From the NCBI GenBank assembly GCA_035280425.1, contig DATEFW010000043.1, forward strand, positions 1 to 64,000: a stretch of DNA of 64,000 nt, in the 5' to 3' direction. Under the pieces are notes generated by a model that saw only the letters and a program-made list of their open reading frames with translations, was not told the origin of the DNA and searched no databases. The translations under genes were made by a program, and so were the position numbers. Shown here piece by piece: positions 9,901 to 19,337 of the stretch. This DNA comes from QHXW01 sp035280425 (GTDB lineage Bacteria; Acidobacteriota; Terriglobia; Bryobacterales; Bryobacteraceae). Positions within the stretch are counted from its first letter, which is position 1, and each line of letters starts with the position of its first letter.

Positions 9901-9916
9901 GACACATCGATGTGTC
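9901..9916. promoter_or_regulatory. Perfect 16-bp palindrome over a start codon
   Basis: GACACATCGATGTGTC is fully self-complementary and contains the ATG (9910-9912) of the BNR/TIGR03437 gene; an AGGA that could serve as ribosome binding site ends at its left edge. It could be an operator bound by a dimeric regulator or an RNA hairpin that hides the start codon. The AT-rich region to the left (9790-9900) also holds two copies of GATAACTA. Confidence 0.45.
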
Positions 9917-11820
9917 GGAGTTCCACAGTCACAACGCTCAATAAACCATTGTTAGCATTGGCCGCGATGTCGATCGTGGCGTTCGCGCAGACCACACCTG
10001 ACACACCGCGTCCCGACTGGCGCAAGATCGGCAGCACGTCATTCGAACTGGATCTGGCAGGTCCCGCAACCGGAGCGGTGGATGCGGTTTGGTACAGCCC
10101 GGACGGCAGCGCGCTTTACGCCCGTACGCGGTCCGGCCGGGTGTTCGAGACGGACGATTTTCAGAACTGGGTGGTGCCGGAGTCGGCGGCTCCCAGGACC
10201 GACAACGCCATCGCGTTGGCTGTGGAGCATTTACCGGTAGCCAATGCATTACTGCGCGCGGGCGCCGATGCAGCCCGCGTGTATGCGCTGGGCGGCCAAC
10301 TGTACACATCTGAGGATGGCGGCCGCACCTGGACCAACCTGACTGCCTACAAAGGCCAATCAGTCATTGGTCCGGGCCAGCACGATCTCGCGGTCTCGCC
10401 GCTCGATGCGAATCAGATCGTCGTGGCGAACGATCGAGGTGTCTGGCGCTCGATGGATGGCGGGCTTTCTTGGAGCGGATTGAACCGCTTCCTGCCCAAC
10501 TTGAACGTCCGGCGCATCCTCGCGACGCCGGCGAACGGCCGAGGCGCGGAAGTGGAGATTGACGGCCTGGGCGCCGCCGAGCTGCCGCCCGGCAATTCAG
10601 GAGTCTCCTACGCCTGGCAGCCGGTGGCTGACGGCCGGAGCTCCAGCGACGCGGAATTACGGCGCGTGTATTCCGGCGTTTTGGGCGCTCAGATTACCGC
10701 CTCCGCTGCCGCGGGTGACGTGGTCTACGCCGGCTCTGCCGACGGCCGTATCTGGGTCTCAACCGACCGCGCCCGCACGTGGACGCTTTCGCGCGCAACC
10801 GGCAACGGGCCCATTGAGGCGCTGGTTACGGATGCGCAGGCGCCGCGGGTTGCGCTGGCCGCCGTTGGAGGAGCAGGGGCACACGTGCTGCGAACAACCA
10901 ATACCGGCACGGGTGGATTCTGGGACGATTTGACCGCCAACCTGCCCGACGTTCCCGCCCACGGCATTGCCGCCGAGCGAAGCGCCGGCGCGCTCTACGT
11001 GGCCACTGACCGCGGCGTCTATTTCGCTCATGAGGATCTCGAAACGGCTGGCCCCGCATCGAACTGGACTCTCATTAGCCGGAATCTTCCGGCAGCCCGC
11101 GCAACCGCCGTTGAACTCGATCCCGCGGGCAACCAGCTCTATGTCGCGCTCGAAGGCTACGGCGTCTACGCAGCGGCGGCGCCGCACCGCGACCGGACTT
11201 TGCGCATCGTGAACGCTGCCGATTTCAGCACGCGGCCGGCAGCGCCCGGATCGCTCGTCAGCGTGCTGGGAGCGCCGGTACGCTCGGTGCGGTCTAGCGA
11301 TCTCGAATTTCCCGTCCTGGCGTCGACCGAAAGCGGCACGCAGGTTCAAGTTCCGTTTGAAGCCAAAGGCCCGTCGGTGGGACTCGCGCTCGAGGGCGGC
11401 TCGGGCCGCGTATCGCTTGGACTTGCCGTGCAGCCTACTTCGCCGGCGATTTTTGTGGATCGCGACGGCGCGCCGATGCTCTTGGACGCCGATAGCGGCC
11501 TGATGCTCGATGCCGCCAATACGGCGCATTCGAATTCGCGGATCCAGGTGCTGGCGACAGGCCTCGGTCGGGTGCGGCCGGACTGGCCGACCGGGTTGGC
11601 CGCGCCGCTCGAAAATCCACCCTCTGTTGCGGCTACCGTTCGAGCATATCTCGACCGCGCGCCGGTCGAAGTAACACGCGCTACCCTCGCTCCGGGCTAT
11701 ATCGGCCTTTATCTGATCGAGCTGCAACTGCCCGCTCTGGTCAACTCCGGACCTGCCGAGCTGTATATCACCGCCGACGGCCAGGAAAGCAACCGCGTGC
11801 GGGTGTATTTGGAGCCGTAG
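9910..11820 (+). CDS. BNR-repeat propeller protein with Solibacter-type TIGR03437 C-domain
   Basis: The 636-residue product has a signal peptide (cleavage probably after AFA near residue 26). It then has several BNR/sortilin-like blades recognisable by Asp-box motifs such as SEDGGRTWTNL, SMDGGLSWSGL and STDRARTWTLS (roughly residues 30-400). A C-terminal domain from about residue 431 starts with IVNAADFS and contains PGSLVSVLG, ATGLG and LAPGYIGLYLI. That last block matches the TIGR03437 family, which is strongly expanded in Solibacter and other Acidobacteriota and sits at the C-terminus of exported proteins. The role is unknown; a surface or secreted propeller, perhaps glycan- or protein-binding, is plausible. 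An in-frame TAG three codons upstream (9898-9900) supports the start at 9910. Confidence 0.85.
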   Translation: MCRSSTVTTLNKPLLALAAMSIVAFAQTTPDTPRPDWRKIGSTSFELDLAGPATGAVDAVWYSPDGSALYARTRSGRVFETDDFQNWVVPESAAPRTDNAIALAVEHLPVANALLRAGADAARVYALGGQLYTSEDGGRTWTNLTAYKGQSVIGPGQHDLAVSPLDANQIVVANDRGVWRSMDGGLSWSGLNRFLPNLNVRRILATPANGRGAEVEIDGLGAAELPPGNSGVSYAWQPVADGRSSSDAELRRVYSGVLGAQITASAAAGDVVYAGSADGRIWVSTDRARTWTLSRATGNGPIEALVTDAQAPRVALAAVGGAGAHVLRTTNTGTGGFWDDLTANLPDVPAHGIAAERSAGALYVATDRGVYFAHEDLETAGPASNWTLISRNLPAARATAVELDPAGNQLYVALEGYGVYAAAAPHRDRTLRIVNAADFSTRPAAPGSLVSVLGAPVRSVRSSDLEFPVLASTESGTQVQVPFEAKGPSVGLALEGGSGRVSLGLAVQPTSPAIFVDRDGAPMLLDADSGLMLDAANTAHSNSRIQVLATGLGRVRPDWPTGLAAPLENPPSVAATVRAYLDRAPVEVTRATLAPGYIGLYLIELQLPALVNSGPAELYITADGQESNRVRVYLEP

Positions 11821-11940
11821 ACGCTCGTTCCCTCCGCCGATATTTTCCTAATTCAATTTGCGCTAGTTGACATGATCGGAGGACAGTTATCACGACCACG
11901 ATTTTCATGTCCTACGCCGGCGCTGCCCTAATTCTGCAGG

Positions 11941-14900
11941 TTAGAAGCTCAGCCTGACACTCAGTTCCAATTGCCGGGCGTCAACGCCGCCATCGCGGCC
12001 CGTGTTGGCCAGGCCGTTCACCTGGCCGAAGGAGCTGCTGTTCAGGTCGCCGTTGGGGTTGCTGAAGTGCGGTGTGTTGGTGAAGTTAATCGCCTGGGCG
12101 CGGAACTGGAGGTTGAACCTTTCCGTCAGCACGAAGCTGCGGGCGAGCGCGAGATTGCAGTTAAACATTCCCGGCCCGTGCAGAAAATAGAATGGCGAAG
12201 TGCCAAAGCGGTTCAGGTCGTCGACGACGCCAAAGGCGGAGGTGTCAAACCAGGTGGTGCCGAGGCCGACCTGATTCGTAACGTGAATGGAAGAACTGAG
12301 CAAATCCGGCCGCTGAACGTTACCGGAAGTGGCATTGAGGTTGTTCGACGATGTTCCGCCGGCGTGCAACTCGAACGGCGTGCCGGCAACCACGCTCAGG
12401 ACCCCACTCAACTGCCAGCCGCCCAGAATCTTTGAGGGTATTCCGGCGCTCGCCCAGCGCCGGCCCGCGCCGAACGGCGGCTGGGCCACAAAAAGCGCTT
12501 CAAAGTTTTGCGGACGATCGTCCGGCGCGAGACCGCGGTTCAAGAAGTAAAACGCAGGCGTCTGGATGTAGGCGCTTCCTTTTTCGTTAGTAACACCGGC
12601 GATCCCGATGATCTTCGACCAGGTGTACGAGAGGTTCAGCTGGTAGCCCTGGCCGAAGCGGTGCTTGAGCGTCGCCTGAAGGCCATCGTAGTGGTTGTTG
12701 GCGATGGGCGTGATGAGAGACGTGGCCGCGATCCGCTTATCGTGGGCCGCATCGTAGAAAAGACGGCTGGCGTTGCCGCCGCACTCATGGTCGGCGCTGC
12801 CGGGGATGCAGCCTACCGGAAGAATGGGACTTTGAGCGTTCAAGTCGAGAAAACCAAGCTGGCGGATCGTGCGCGTCGCAACGTAGCCCGCCTGCGCCAC
12901 CCAGTTGCGGGCAAACTGCTTCTCCAGCGTGAAGTTCCAGGACTGAATATAGCCCCGCTGTAACTTTGTCGGAGTGGACGCCGAAGCCACGTTAGGAAGC
13001 AGAGGAACCCTGCCGCTCGAAGTATCCGGAAGGGCGGGAAGGGGAATGCCGACCGGAATGTTACGCGAGCCCACCGGGGCGTTCTGCAGGCTCTGCGTAT
13101 CCAGCGCGCCTGCGGCCTGATAAGACTCGGCCGCCACGTAGAGAGGAATCAGCACGGGGTAATTGGTGCGCAGATCATCCGCCAGGTTGTACGGTTCGTT
13201 GGTGATGCCATACCCGGCGCGAATGACGAAGCTGGGCGTCATGCGGTACGCCACGCCGACCCGCGGCACAAATTCCTTCTTACTGACGGACACGCCGCAA
13301 TCGGTAGGAATATTGGCCACGCCACAAAGCAGCACTTCGTTGGTCGCGAAGTCATAGCGCTCCAGCCCACGGCTGCCTTGACGCGTGGGTACGGGGTAAT
13401 ATTCCCAGCGGGTGCCGAGCGTTAATGTCAGCTTAGGAGTCACGCGCCACTGATCGCCTACATAGAGGCTGTATTGGTGGGTTACCGTGTGGAAGTAATT
13501 GGGCACCAGAATGTTCTTGCCGTAAGCCGTATCCAGGCCCAGCAGGAAGGTCGCGAAATTGTTATACGCATTCGTCTTGGATCCCTTGCCCTTATTGCAG
13601 TCCTTGCAAGCTGTAGGGCCGCTTCCGAAATCGAAGCCGCCGGCGCCGGGCTCCGCCGATCCGCCGCCGCTCCACTCGGGCTGCTGATGATTCAAGTGCA
13701 GGAGAAATATGGAGCCGCCAAAGCGGACGGTGTGACTGCCCATGATCTTGGTGGCATTGCCGCTCCAATAGAACTGCGGATCGCTGCGCAGATAGGGCAT
13801 GTAGTTGTTATGCGTGCCCAAATCGGTGAAGTTGCTGATGCCGAACCGGGGCCAGCTTCCTTCAAAAGCACGCGTGCCGTTGGTGCCGGGAATGCCGAGA
13901 TAGTCGGTTCCCCAATTCTTATTCAGGTCAAGCTGGCGCGAGTTGGTGACCATCTTCGTAGTTCCAAAATTGCCATCCAGAACGAAGGTTGGGCTGACTA
14001 CATAGTCGCCGGTGATGGAGAAGGTGCTGGTGTACCCATCGCCTCTTCCCTCGTTGCCTCCGAAACCACTGATAGGAGGCCCACCCACCTTGCCGAACAT
14101 TTGCGGGTCGAGATCGTTGTAGTTCAAGTAGCCGAGATGGGCGAACATGGTCAACTTATTCGTCGCATTCCAGTCGATCTTTTCGTCGGTAGTGATCCGG
14201 TCGAAGGCAAAGTCGGTGGCCGCCAGGTAGTTACTGCTCGGCGCGGCGGGGCGGGTGCTGGGCAAAAAGCGTCCGGGCGCCTGTTGTAGCAGCCCCATCA
14301 GTTTTTGAGCCACCGGACTGATGCGGCTGGCGGGAATGATGTTGTTTGGAAACGGAGTGCGTTTGCCGCCGTTGGCGTTGCCGGTGGTGGGGTCATAAAC
14401 GATGTCGGCGTTCTTGTCAAGGCCGGATGCGGGATCATTCCCTCTCAGATCGCCGTTCATCATGGCCAGGGTGGGAACGGTCGCCACGCTGGTCGCGAAC
14501 TGCCGCTGCCGCGTGGCTTCCACATTCCCGAAGTAGAACAGCTTGTCTTTTTTGATAGGGCCGCCGATGCTGCCTCCGAACTGGTTGAAGATGTCCTTGG
14601 GGACGCGCGTGATCTTGTTTTGCGGATCGAAGAAGTTGTGGGCCTCGAGGTTGTTATTGTAATGGTACTCGTAAACATCCCCATGCACGTTGTTAGTGCC
14701 GCTCTTGATCTCGACATTGACTGTAGAGCCGCCGGCCAGCCCCTGTTCCGGATTGAAATTGCCGGTAACAGCGTTGACCACCTGGATGGCGTCAGAGGAT
14801 GGAATGTAAGCGGCGTTCTCGGGAACCCAGATGTTGAACTGGCTGACGCCGTCGATGCGGATATCATTTCCATATTCGCTGGTCCCATTGACGTTGAACT

Positions 14901-15447
14901 GCAGCGCGCGGGATGGATTGGTCGGGATGGAGTGGGCGGTTGTCGGCGGATTGATTCCCGGAATGGTGCCGAACAAGGTCTCGAAGTTGTTTCCGGGCGG
15001 CAGGGGGACGTTTCGGATGGTGTCCGCCGTCAGGTCGTGATGGACATCGGCGACGTCGGTCTGCAACGGCGGCGCCGCGCCGGTCACTTCTACGGTCTGG
15101 TTGACCTGGCCCACTTGTAGTGAGGCATCGACGCGGGTAATGCTGTTCAGTGTCACGCCGACATTTTCTTTCGCAAAGGTCTTGAAGCCCGGCGCCGTGA
15201 TCTTAATCTGATAGTCGCCGGGAGTAAGTGTAGGCAGCGTGTAGCGGCCGCTTGCATCTGTCGCTACTTTGCGAATCAGTTGTGTTTGTTCCTGAGTAAC
15301 CACTACCAGCGCGCCGGGAACGGCTGCGCCTGAGGCATCATTTACCTGGCCGACCAGCGATCCGTACAGCACCTGTGCGGCGGCAGGCTGGAGAAATGTA
15401 ATGGCACATACAATTGGCACAAGAAGGGTTCTTATACTTCGGAGCAC
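11941..15447 (-). CDS. Large acidobacterial TonB-dependent receptor (Oar-like)
   Basis: A strong AGGAGG lies 7 bases before the GTG start. The 1168-residue protein has a signal peptide (about 1-25), a carboxypeptidase-regulatory-like domain (about 27-110), a plug (about 125-240) and a very long barrel, ending in LSVRLSF with a terminal Phe. Receptors of 1000-1200 residues with this layout are abundant in Acidobacteriota and resemble Myxococcus Oar. They are thought to import oligosaccharides or peptides, but few have known substrates. The minus-strand genes upstream encode a sugar-isomerase-like and an oxidoreductase protein, which makes a carbohydrate ligand reasonable but unproven. About 260 bases separate it from that group, so it probably has its own promoter. 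Confidence 0.9.
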   Translation of the reverse strand: MLRSIRTLLVPIVCAITFLQPAAAQVLYGSLVGQVNDASGAAVPGALVVVTQEQTQLIRKVATDASGRYTLPTLTPGDYQIKITAPGFKTFAKENVGVTLNSITRVDASLQVGQVNQTVEVTGAAPPLQTDVADVHHDLTADTIRNVPLPPGNNFETLFGTIPGINPPTTAHSIPTNPSRALQFNVNGTSEYGNDIRIDGVSQFNIWVPENAAYIPSSDAIQVVNAVTGNFNPEQGLAGGSTVNVEIKSGTNNVHGDVYEYHYNNNLEAHNFFDPQNKITRVPKDIFNQFGGSIGGPIKKDKLFYFGNVEATRQRQFATSVATVPTLAMMNGDLRGNDPASGLDKNADIVYDPTTGNANGGKRTPFPNNIIPASRISPVAQKLMGLLQQAPGRFLPSTRPAAPSSNYLAATDFAFDRITTDEKIDWNATNKLTMFAHLGYLNYNDLDPQMFGKVGGPPISGFGGNEGRGDGYTSTFSITGDYVVSPTFVLDGNFGTTKMVTNSRQLDLNKNWGTDYLGIPGTNGTRAFEGSWPRFGISNFTDLGTHNNYMPYLRSDPQFYWSGNATKIMGSHTVRFGGSIFLLHLNHQQPEWSGGGSAEPGAGGFDFGSGPTACKDCNKGKGSKTNAYNNFATFLLGLDTAYGKNILVPNYFHTVTHQYSLYVGDQWRVTPKLTLTLGTRWEYYPVPTRQGSRGLERYDFATNEVLLCGVANIPTDCGVSVSKKEFVPRVGVAYRMTPSFVIRAGYGITNEPYNLADDLRTNYPVLIPLYVAAESYQAAGALDTQSLQNAPVGSRNIPVGIPLPALPDTSSGRVPLLPNVASASTPTKLQRGYIQSWNFTLEKQFARNWVAQAGYVATRTIRQLGFLDLNAQSPILPVGCIPGSADHECGGNASRLFYDAAHDKRIAATSLITPIANNHYDGLQATLKHRFGQGYQLNLSYTWSKIIGIAGVTNEKGSAYIQTPAFYFLNRGLAPDDRPQNFEALFVAQPPFGAGRRWASAGIPSKILGGWQLSGVLSVVAGTPFELHAGGTSSNNLNATSGNVQRPDLLSSSIHVTNQVGLGTTWFDTSAFGVVDDLNRFGTSPFYFLHGPGMFNCNLALARSFVLTERFNLQFRAQAINFTNTPHFSNPNGDLNSSSFGQVNGLANTGRDGGVDARQLELSVRLSF

Positions 15448-15707
15448 GGTCGCGCCTCCTACGGTCTGGTCGATCCACGGGACTAATTCGAGAGTGATCT
15501 AATGTAAACCACTGGAATTAGATTCGACTATCCTGCCGCGGCTGTATTTCCGTAGAAACACGTGCGCTAGGAAACGGCCAAGGGTGTTAACGAGCAACCT
15601 TAGTCCGGCGTGAAAAGCGGGCGATCCATCACGTATTCAAAACGCCTGAGCGATCGCAGTTAGCGTTGCTGCCGCACGATGCGCGACTGACAGCGCTTGC
15701 GTGACAG

Positions 15708-16976
15708 TTATCCGAGCTTGCTCAGATCGATTTCCGGATCCCAAACTTCGGTGGAGCGCATCAGCTCATCCCAGGTCACTTCACGGCCGTCGTAAGCCGC
15801 CTGCCGGCCGAGCATGGCCGAAAGGGCGGATTCCACCCCGAGCGCTGCCTGGTTGTGATAGTGCCGGCTGGTGATGCTGCCGATGAAGGCCTTCTGCTTT
15901 TCGGAATCGGCTTGCGCCAGATTGTCGGAAAAAGATCCGGCGGCGGAAAACTGTCCGCCCGCGGGTTTGTCGCTTCCCGACCAGATCCACTGCTGGTCAC
16001 CCCAGATGCCCAGCGGTCCGGCATAGGGCGATTGCGACGATCCGCGCGTGCCCAAAAAACGCTCGTTGGCGTCGAACTGCACCTTGCCGAACTGCACGGA
16101 GCCGAAGCTGACATCCACATCGTTCGGATAGCGGAATACCAGATCAAAGTGCGACGAACAAGTATCGCCTGGAAAATCGCGGCCTTTCCGGCCGTTGTGG
16201 CCGACGGCCTTCACCGGATGCCCCTGCATCACCCAGTTGCAGATATCGATCACGTGAATATTCTGCTCGACGATGATGTCGCCCGAAAGCACGCGGTCCT
16301 GGAGCCAGTTGCGCAGGCGTTTTACCTTGGGGTCGGCATTGGGAAAGCTGAAGTCGATGCGCGGGCAGTAATAGTACGCCAGGCCGGAAACGATGTCGCC
16401 CAGGCCGCCTTCGTGAATGCGCTTGACCAGCTCGATGAACGGCGGCGCCATGCGAATCTGGAAGCCGACGTCCAGGCTGAGTTTGCCTTCGGCCTGCTTG
16501 CCGATTTCGAGCACGTGCTTAGCCCCCGGCACGTCGATCGCCACGGGTTTCTCGCAATACACATGCTTGCCCGCCGCGACCGCCGCCGCCAGGTGCTGCA
16601 CATGAAAATAAGGCGGCGTAGCGATCACGATGGCGTCGACATCATTCGAGTTCACGATTTCGTGAGCGGCGTTCGGGCCGACGAAAGTTTTCTCGACGCC
16701 GGGGTGGCCCTTAGCGGCGGACAATTTATTCACCTGGTTTTTGGCATTGTCCAACCGGTCCTGAAACATGTCCGCGAGGGCCGTGACGCGGGCGTCGGTG
16801 TTTTTGAGAATCGTCTCGGTGTGCGTCGTGCCGCGGCCGCCGCAACCCAGAAGTCCTACGCGCACCGCCGAATTCGCCTGCATGCCGCGCACGGTCTGCG
16901 ATTTCAAAATCGTGAATGCCGCCGCGCCCGAAGCCGCGTGCAGAAACCGGCGCCGCCCGATATTTTCTTTCGTCAT
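15708..16976 (-). CDS. Gfo/Idh/MocA family oxidoreductase, exported
   Basis: The best start is the ATG at 16976 because an AAAGGGGAG ribosome binding site lies 6 bases upstream; open frame continues to a TTG at 16997. The 422-residue protein begins with a twin-arginine type signal (GRRRFLHAASGAAAF), then a Rossmann NAD(P)-binding domain with GLLGCGGRG, the EKPVAID motif typical of the family, and the C-terminal alpha/beta substrate domain. Family members oxidise or reduce sugars, inositols or amino-sugars with NAD(P). A Tat signal fits export of a folded, cofactor-loaded enzyme, as is frequent in Acidobacteriota and Planctomycetota. Only 13 bases separate it from the isomerase-like gene upstream, so they form an operon. 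Confidence 0.9.
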   Translation of the reverse strand: MTKENIGRRRFLHAASGAAAFTILKSQTVRGMQANSAVRVGLLGCGGRGTTHTETILKNTDARVTALADMFQDRLDNAKNQVNKLSAAKGHPGVEKTFVGPNAAHEIVNSNDVDAIVIATPPYFHVQHLAAAVAAGKHVYCEKPVAIDVPGAKHVLEIGKQAEGKLSLDVGFQIRMAPPFIELVKRIHEGGLGDIVSGLAYYYCPRIDFSFPNADPKVKRLRNWLQDRVLSGDIIVEQNIHVIDICNWVMQGHPVKAVGHNGRKGRDFPGDTCSSHFDLVFRYPNDVDVSFGSVQFGKVQFDANERFLGTRGSSQSPYAGPLGIWGDQQWIWSGSDKPAGGQFSAAGSFSDNLAQADSEKQKAFIGSITSRHYHNQAALGVESALSAMLGRQAAYDGREVTWDELMRSTEVWDPEIDLSKLG

Positions 16977-16989
16977 TGTCATCTCCCCT

Positions 16990-17883
16990 TTAGCCAATCA
17001 ACTTTTCCAAAAAGGCCTTGGCCGTCAGAATATCCTCGGTCTGTTTTTCGCCGTGAATCTCGCGCTCGATCGTGAGCGGATTCGTATATCCGACTTTCTT
17101 CAGCAGCCCGATCAGCACCGGAAAATTCACTTTGCCCTGCCCTATGGGAACCTCGCGGCCGAGCTGGCGCGGATTCGTCGGATACAGGCCGTCTTTGGCG
17201 TGCACACCCATGATATACGGACCCAGCAGCTCCACCGCATCCACCGGATTCGCCTTGCCATAGAGGATCAGGTTCGCCACATCGAAATTCACGCCGACAT
17301 TGTCGAGCCCGACATCTTTGATGGCGCGCACCAGCGTGATGGGCGTCTCCTGCCCCGTTTCGCAGCGAAACGTCTGCCCGTTTTGTTTGCAGTATTCGGC
17401 AACCGTGCGGATAGCTTTGACGGTTTCTTCGTAGAGCGGCTCGTTGGGATCTTCGGGGATAAATCCGCAATGCGTCTGCACTCCCGGAATGCCGGCCTTC
17501 TTGGCGAAATCCGAAACCTGCTTGATGCGCGCGATCCGCGCCTCGCGATACTGGCGCGGCGCGACCCCGATAGTCTGCGGTCCTTTATAGAAGTCGTAGA
17601 TCTCCGGGCCCGGACCTCCCGCCACGCTGGAGGACGCCTCGACCTGGTATTTCGCCAGCGCGTCGCGCAGCTTCTTGAGGGTCTCGTTATCGAACGCGCC
17701 GATGCTTAGCTGGCACGTGGGAAAGCCGAGGTCGTGCACCCGCTTGATGGCGGCGTCGGGATCCTTTCCGATTCCTGTAATCACGCCGAGCCGCATCTTT
17801 TTAGGAGTCTGCGCCGCGGCCTGGAGCGCGCCGGCCGCGGCTGCGGCCTGGAGCAACTGCCGGCGGTTGTAGAGATTGGTCAT
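16990..17883 (-). CDS. Sugar phosphate isomerase/epimerase-like TIM-barrel protein, exported
   Basis: Open frame reaches 18126, but that extension overlaps the end of the upstream gene. The ATG at 17883 gives a 297-residue protein with an N-terminal NRRQLLQAAAAAGAL signal, Tat-like. The rest is an AP-endonuclease-2/xylose-isomerase-like TIM barrel. Candidate metal ligands are the Glu in FRCETGQE, the Asp in VNFDVAN, the His in GVHAKDG and the Glu in TIEREI. Such proteins interconvert ketoses and aldoses or epimers, often with Gfo/Idh/MocA partners as in inositol and rare-sugar breakdown. The pairing here, with 13 bases to the oxidoreductase, supports a joint sugar pathway; the substrate is unknown. 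Confidence 0.85.
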   Translation of the reverse strand: MTNLYNRRQLLQAAAAAGALQAAAQTPKKMRLGVITGIGKDPDAAIKRVHDLGFPTCQLSIGAFDNETLKKLRDALAKYQVEASSSVAGGPGPEIYDFYKGPQTIGVAPRQYREARIARIKQVSDFAKKAGIPGVQTHCGFIPEDPNEPLYEETVKAIRTVAEYCKQNGQTFRCETGQETPITLVRAIKDVGLDNVGVNFDVANLILYGKANPVDAVELLGPYIMGVHAKDGLYPTNPRQLGREVPIGQGKVNFPVLIGLLKKVGYTNPLTIEREIHGEKQTEDILTAKAFLEKLIG

Positions 17884-17939
17884 ATGCGCCAGTATTACAA
17901 ACGCGAAGCGCTCCGTGGTATTCGAGTTGGTTCTCGCGA

Positions 17940-19265
17940 CTACGGCCGCGCCCGCCAGAGTCCTTCGAGCAGGCCCCAATCGTATCGCTCGCGCTTCCGC
18001 CACACGATCCGTCGGCCCTCTTCGGCGGCGGAGGCCTCGACGAGCCTGGCCGGATGCGAGAAGCGCGGACCGGAGAACGAACCCGTATAACTGAGCATCG
18101 AGAGAATTCCCGCATGCTGATGGCATTGGGTGCAGGATTGCAAGACCGGCAGCAAATGGCGCCCGATCGGGCCATCTTCCGGCTTCATTTCAAAAAGATC
18201 GAATCCGTGCGAAAACAGAACCGGGAATTGTTTCTCGCCGGGCTCGACGGCCCGCAGCCCGCCTGGTTGATTTCGCAAAAGCTGTGCCCGGCTCAGCCGG
18301 AATTCGACGCCGTCTTGGAAACGATCCGCGCGCCTGGTGCCTGGCGGCGCTTCCTCCGCGATGGCGCGGTATACGCGAATTTGAACGCTCTCGGTTACTC
18401 CCGTGACGGCCGGCCGCCCTTGATCGTCCACCAGCATCATGCGCCGCACCAGAGCCACCTGTGTGCCAGGTGGAAACTGCGGGACATCGGGATTGGGAAT
18501 CAGCTCCGGGTCGTCCGGCCCGCGGCGCTCGGCATTGAACCGCCAGTGCCGGGGATACTCCGACAATTTCTTCAAATATTCGAGCGTTTCGTTTCTGCCT
18601 CCCGGCAGATTCAGAAAAACCTGGAACGCCGAGTGCCCTTTCACTTCATAGAGGTGCGACAGCGCCACGGGTTCGCCGTCCTGCGTGCCGAGCGGAACCC
18701 ACTGGCCTGCGGGCGCGAACAGATCCGGCGGCAAAAACGGCTGAGCGCGATGTGCGCCATCGTATCGTTCCGCAAACTTCCGCGATCCCATCGCCGCCGC
18801 GTAATTATCTTGCAGCGCCCGAATTTCCGCTTCGCTCAAGGCGACCCTCCGCATGATCGCCGCGATACGGGTCTCGAGTTCGCGACTGGCGCCGCCATTC
18901 ACGCCGGAGCGCTCGGCCAGCCAGTCGAATACGGCCCATAGATCGCGCTGGAGAATGGCCCGCTTTATCGGGTCGCGGATTAGCCGCTCGGCCTGTCCGG
19001 ACAAGAATTCGTCCATCACGCGAATCGCGGCATCGCGCGAAGGCCCGCTGATCAAATATCGCGTCTGTGCCCACAGCAGCGGATCCAGTTCATCACGGCC
19101 ATACCCATGTCCATCGGCGTCCGAACGCTCGTAGAGCGCCGCGTGCAGCCGGTTCCAGATGTGCGTGGGATTGGAATCAAACAGATACGGTTCCCTCGCC
19201 GGTTGACCGACGGCCGGCGCCGCAAAAAACGCGGTGACAACAACCCAATTTCGCCCTGCCTTCAA
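17940..19265 (-). CDS. Exported protein with one CxxCH heme-type motif, function unknown
   Basis: Open frame runs from 19313, but its first codons lie inside the intrinsic terminator of the cold-shock gene. A TTG at 19265 with TGGGGT upstream gives 441 residues with a clean signal peptide (MKAGRNW..., ending near GQP). I prefer that start; ATG 19313 is the alternative. No known domain was recognised. The C-terminal third contains CTQCHQHAG, a single c-type heme attachment motif, so the protein may be a monoheme cytochrome-like secreted protein; a possible axial Met follows. It is 56 bases ahead of the isomerase-like gene and probably belongs to the same operon, perhaps as an electron acceptor for a sugar oxidation. 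That role is inference. Confidence 0.7.
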   Translation of the reverse strand: MKAGRNWVVVTAFFAAPAVGQPAREPYLFDSNPTHIWNRLHAALYERSDADGHGYGRDELDPLLWAQTRYLISGPSRDAAIRVMDEFLSGQAERLIRDPIKRAILQRDLWAVFDWLAERSGVNGGASRELETRIAAIMRRVALSEAEIRALQDNYAAAMGSRKFAERYDGAHRAQPFLPPDLFAPAGQWVPLGTQDGEPVALSHLYEVKGHSAFQVFLNLPGGRNETLEYLKKLSEYPRHWRFNAERRGPDDPELIPNPDVPQFPPGTQVALVRRMMLVDDQGRPAVTGVTESVQIRVYRAIAEEAPPGTRRADRFQDGVEFRLSRAQLLRNQPGGLRAVEPGEKQFPVLFSHGFDLFEMKPEDGPIGRHLLPVLQSCTQCHQHAGILSMLSYTGSFSGPRFSHPARLVEASAAEEGRRIVWRKRERYDWGLLEGLWRARP

Positions 19266-19278
19266 AAACCGTACCCCA

Positions 19279-19307
19279 AAATAGAAAAGCCGCCACTTCG
19301 GGCGGCT
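19279..19307 (-). terminator. Intrinsic terminator downstream of the cold-shock gene
   Basis: On the minus strand a perfect 7-bp stem (AGCCGCC/GGCGGCT, 19288-19307) is followed by TTTTCTATTTT. It lies about 30 bases after the cold-shock stop codon and overlaps the first codons of the longest reading of the CxxCH protein, which argues for a later start of that gene. Confidence 0.75.
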
Positions 19308-19337
19308 CCTCATTGTGTTTTGTCGGGAGAAGGTGGT

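Noticed and set aside
9776..9909. Possible attachment site or small RNA in the AT-rich divergent region
   Set aside because: No integrase, repeat pair or defined promoter-terminator unit was found; a divergent promoter explains the base composition.
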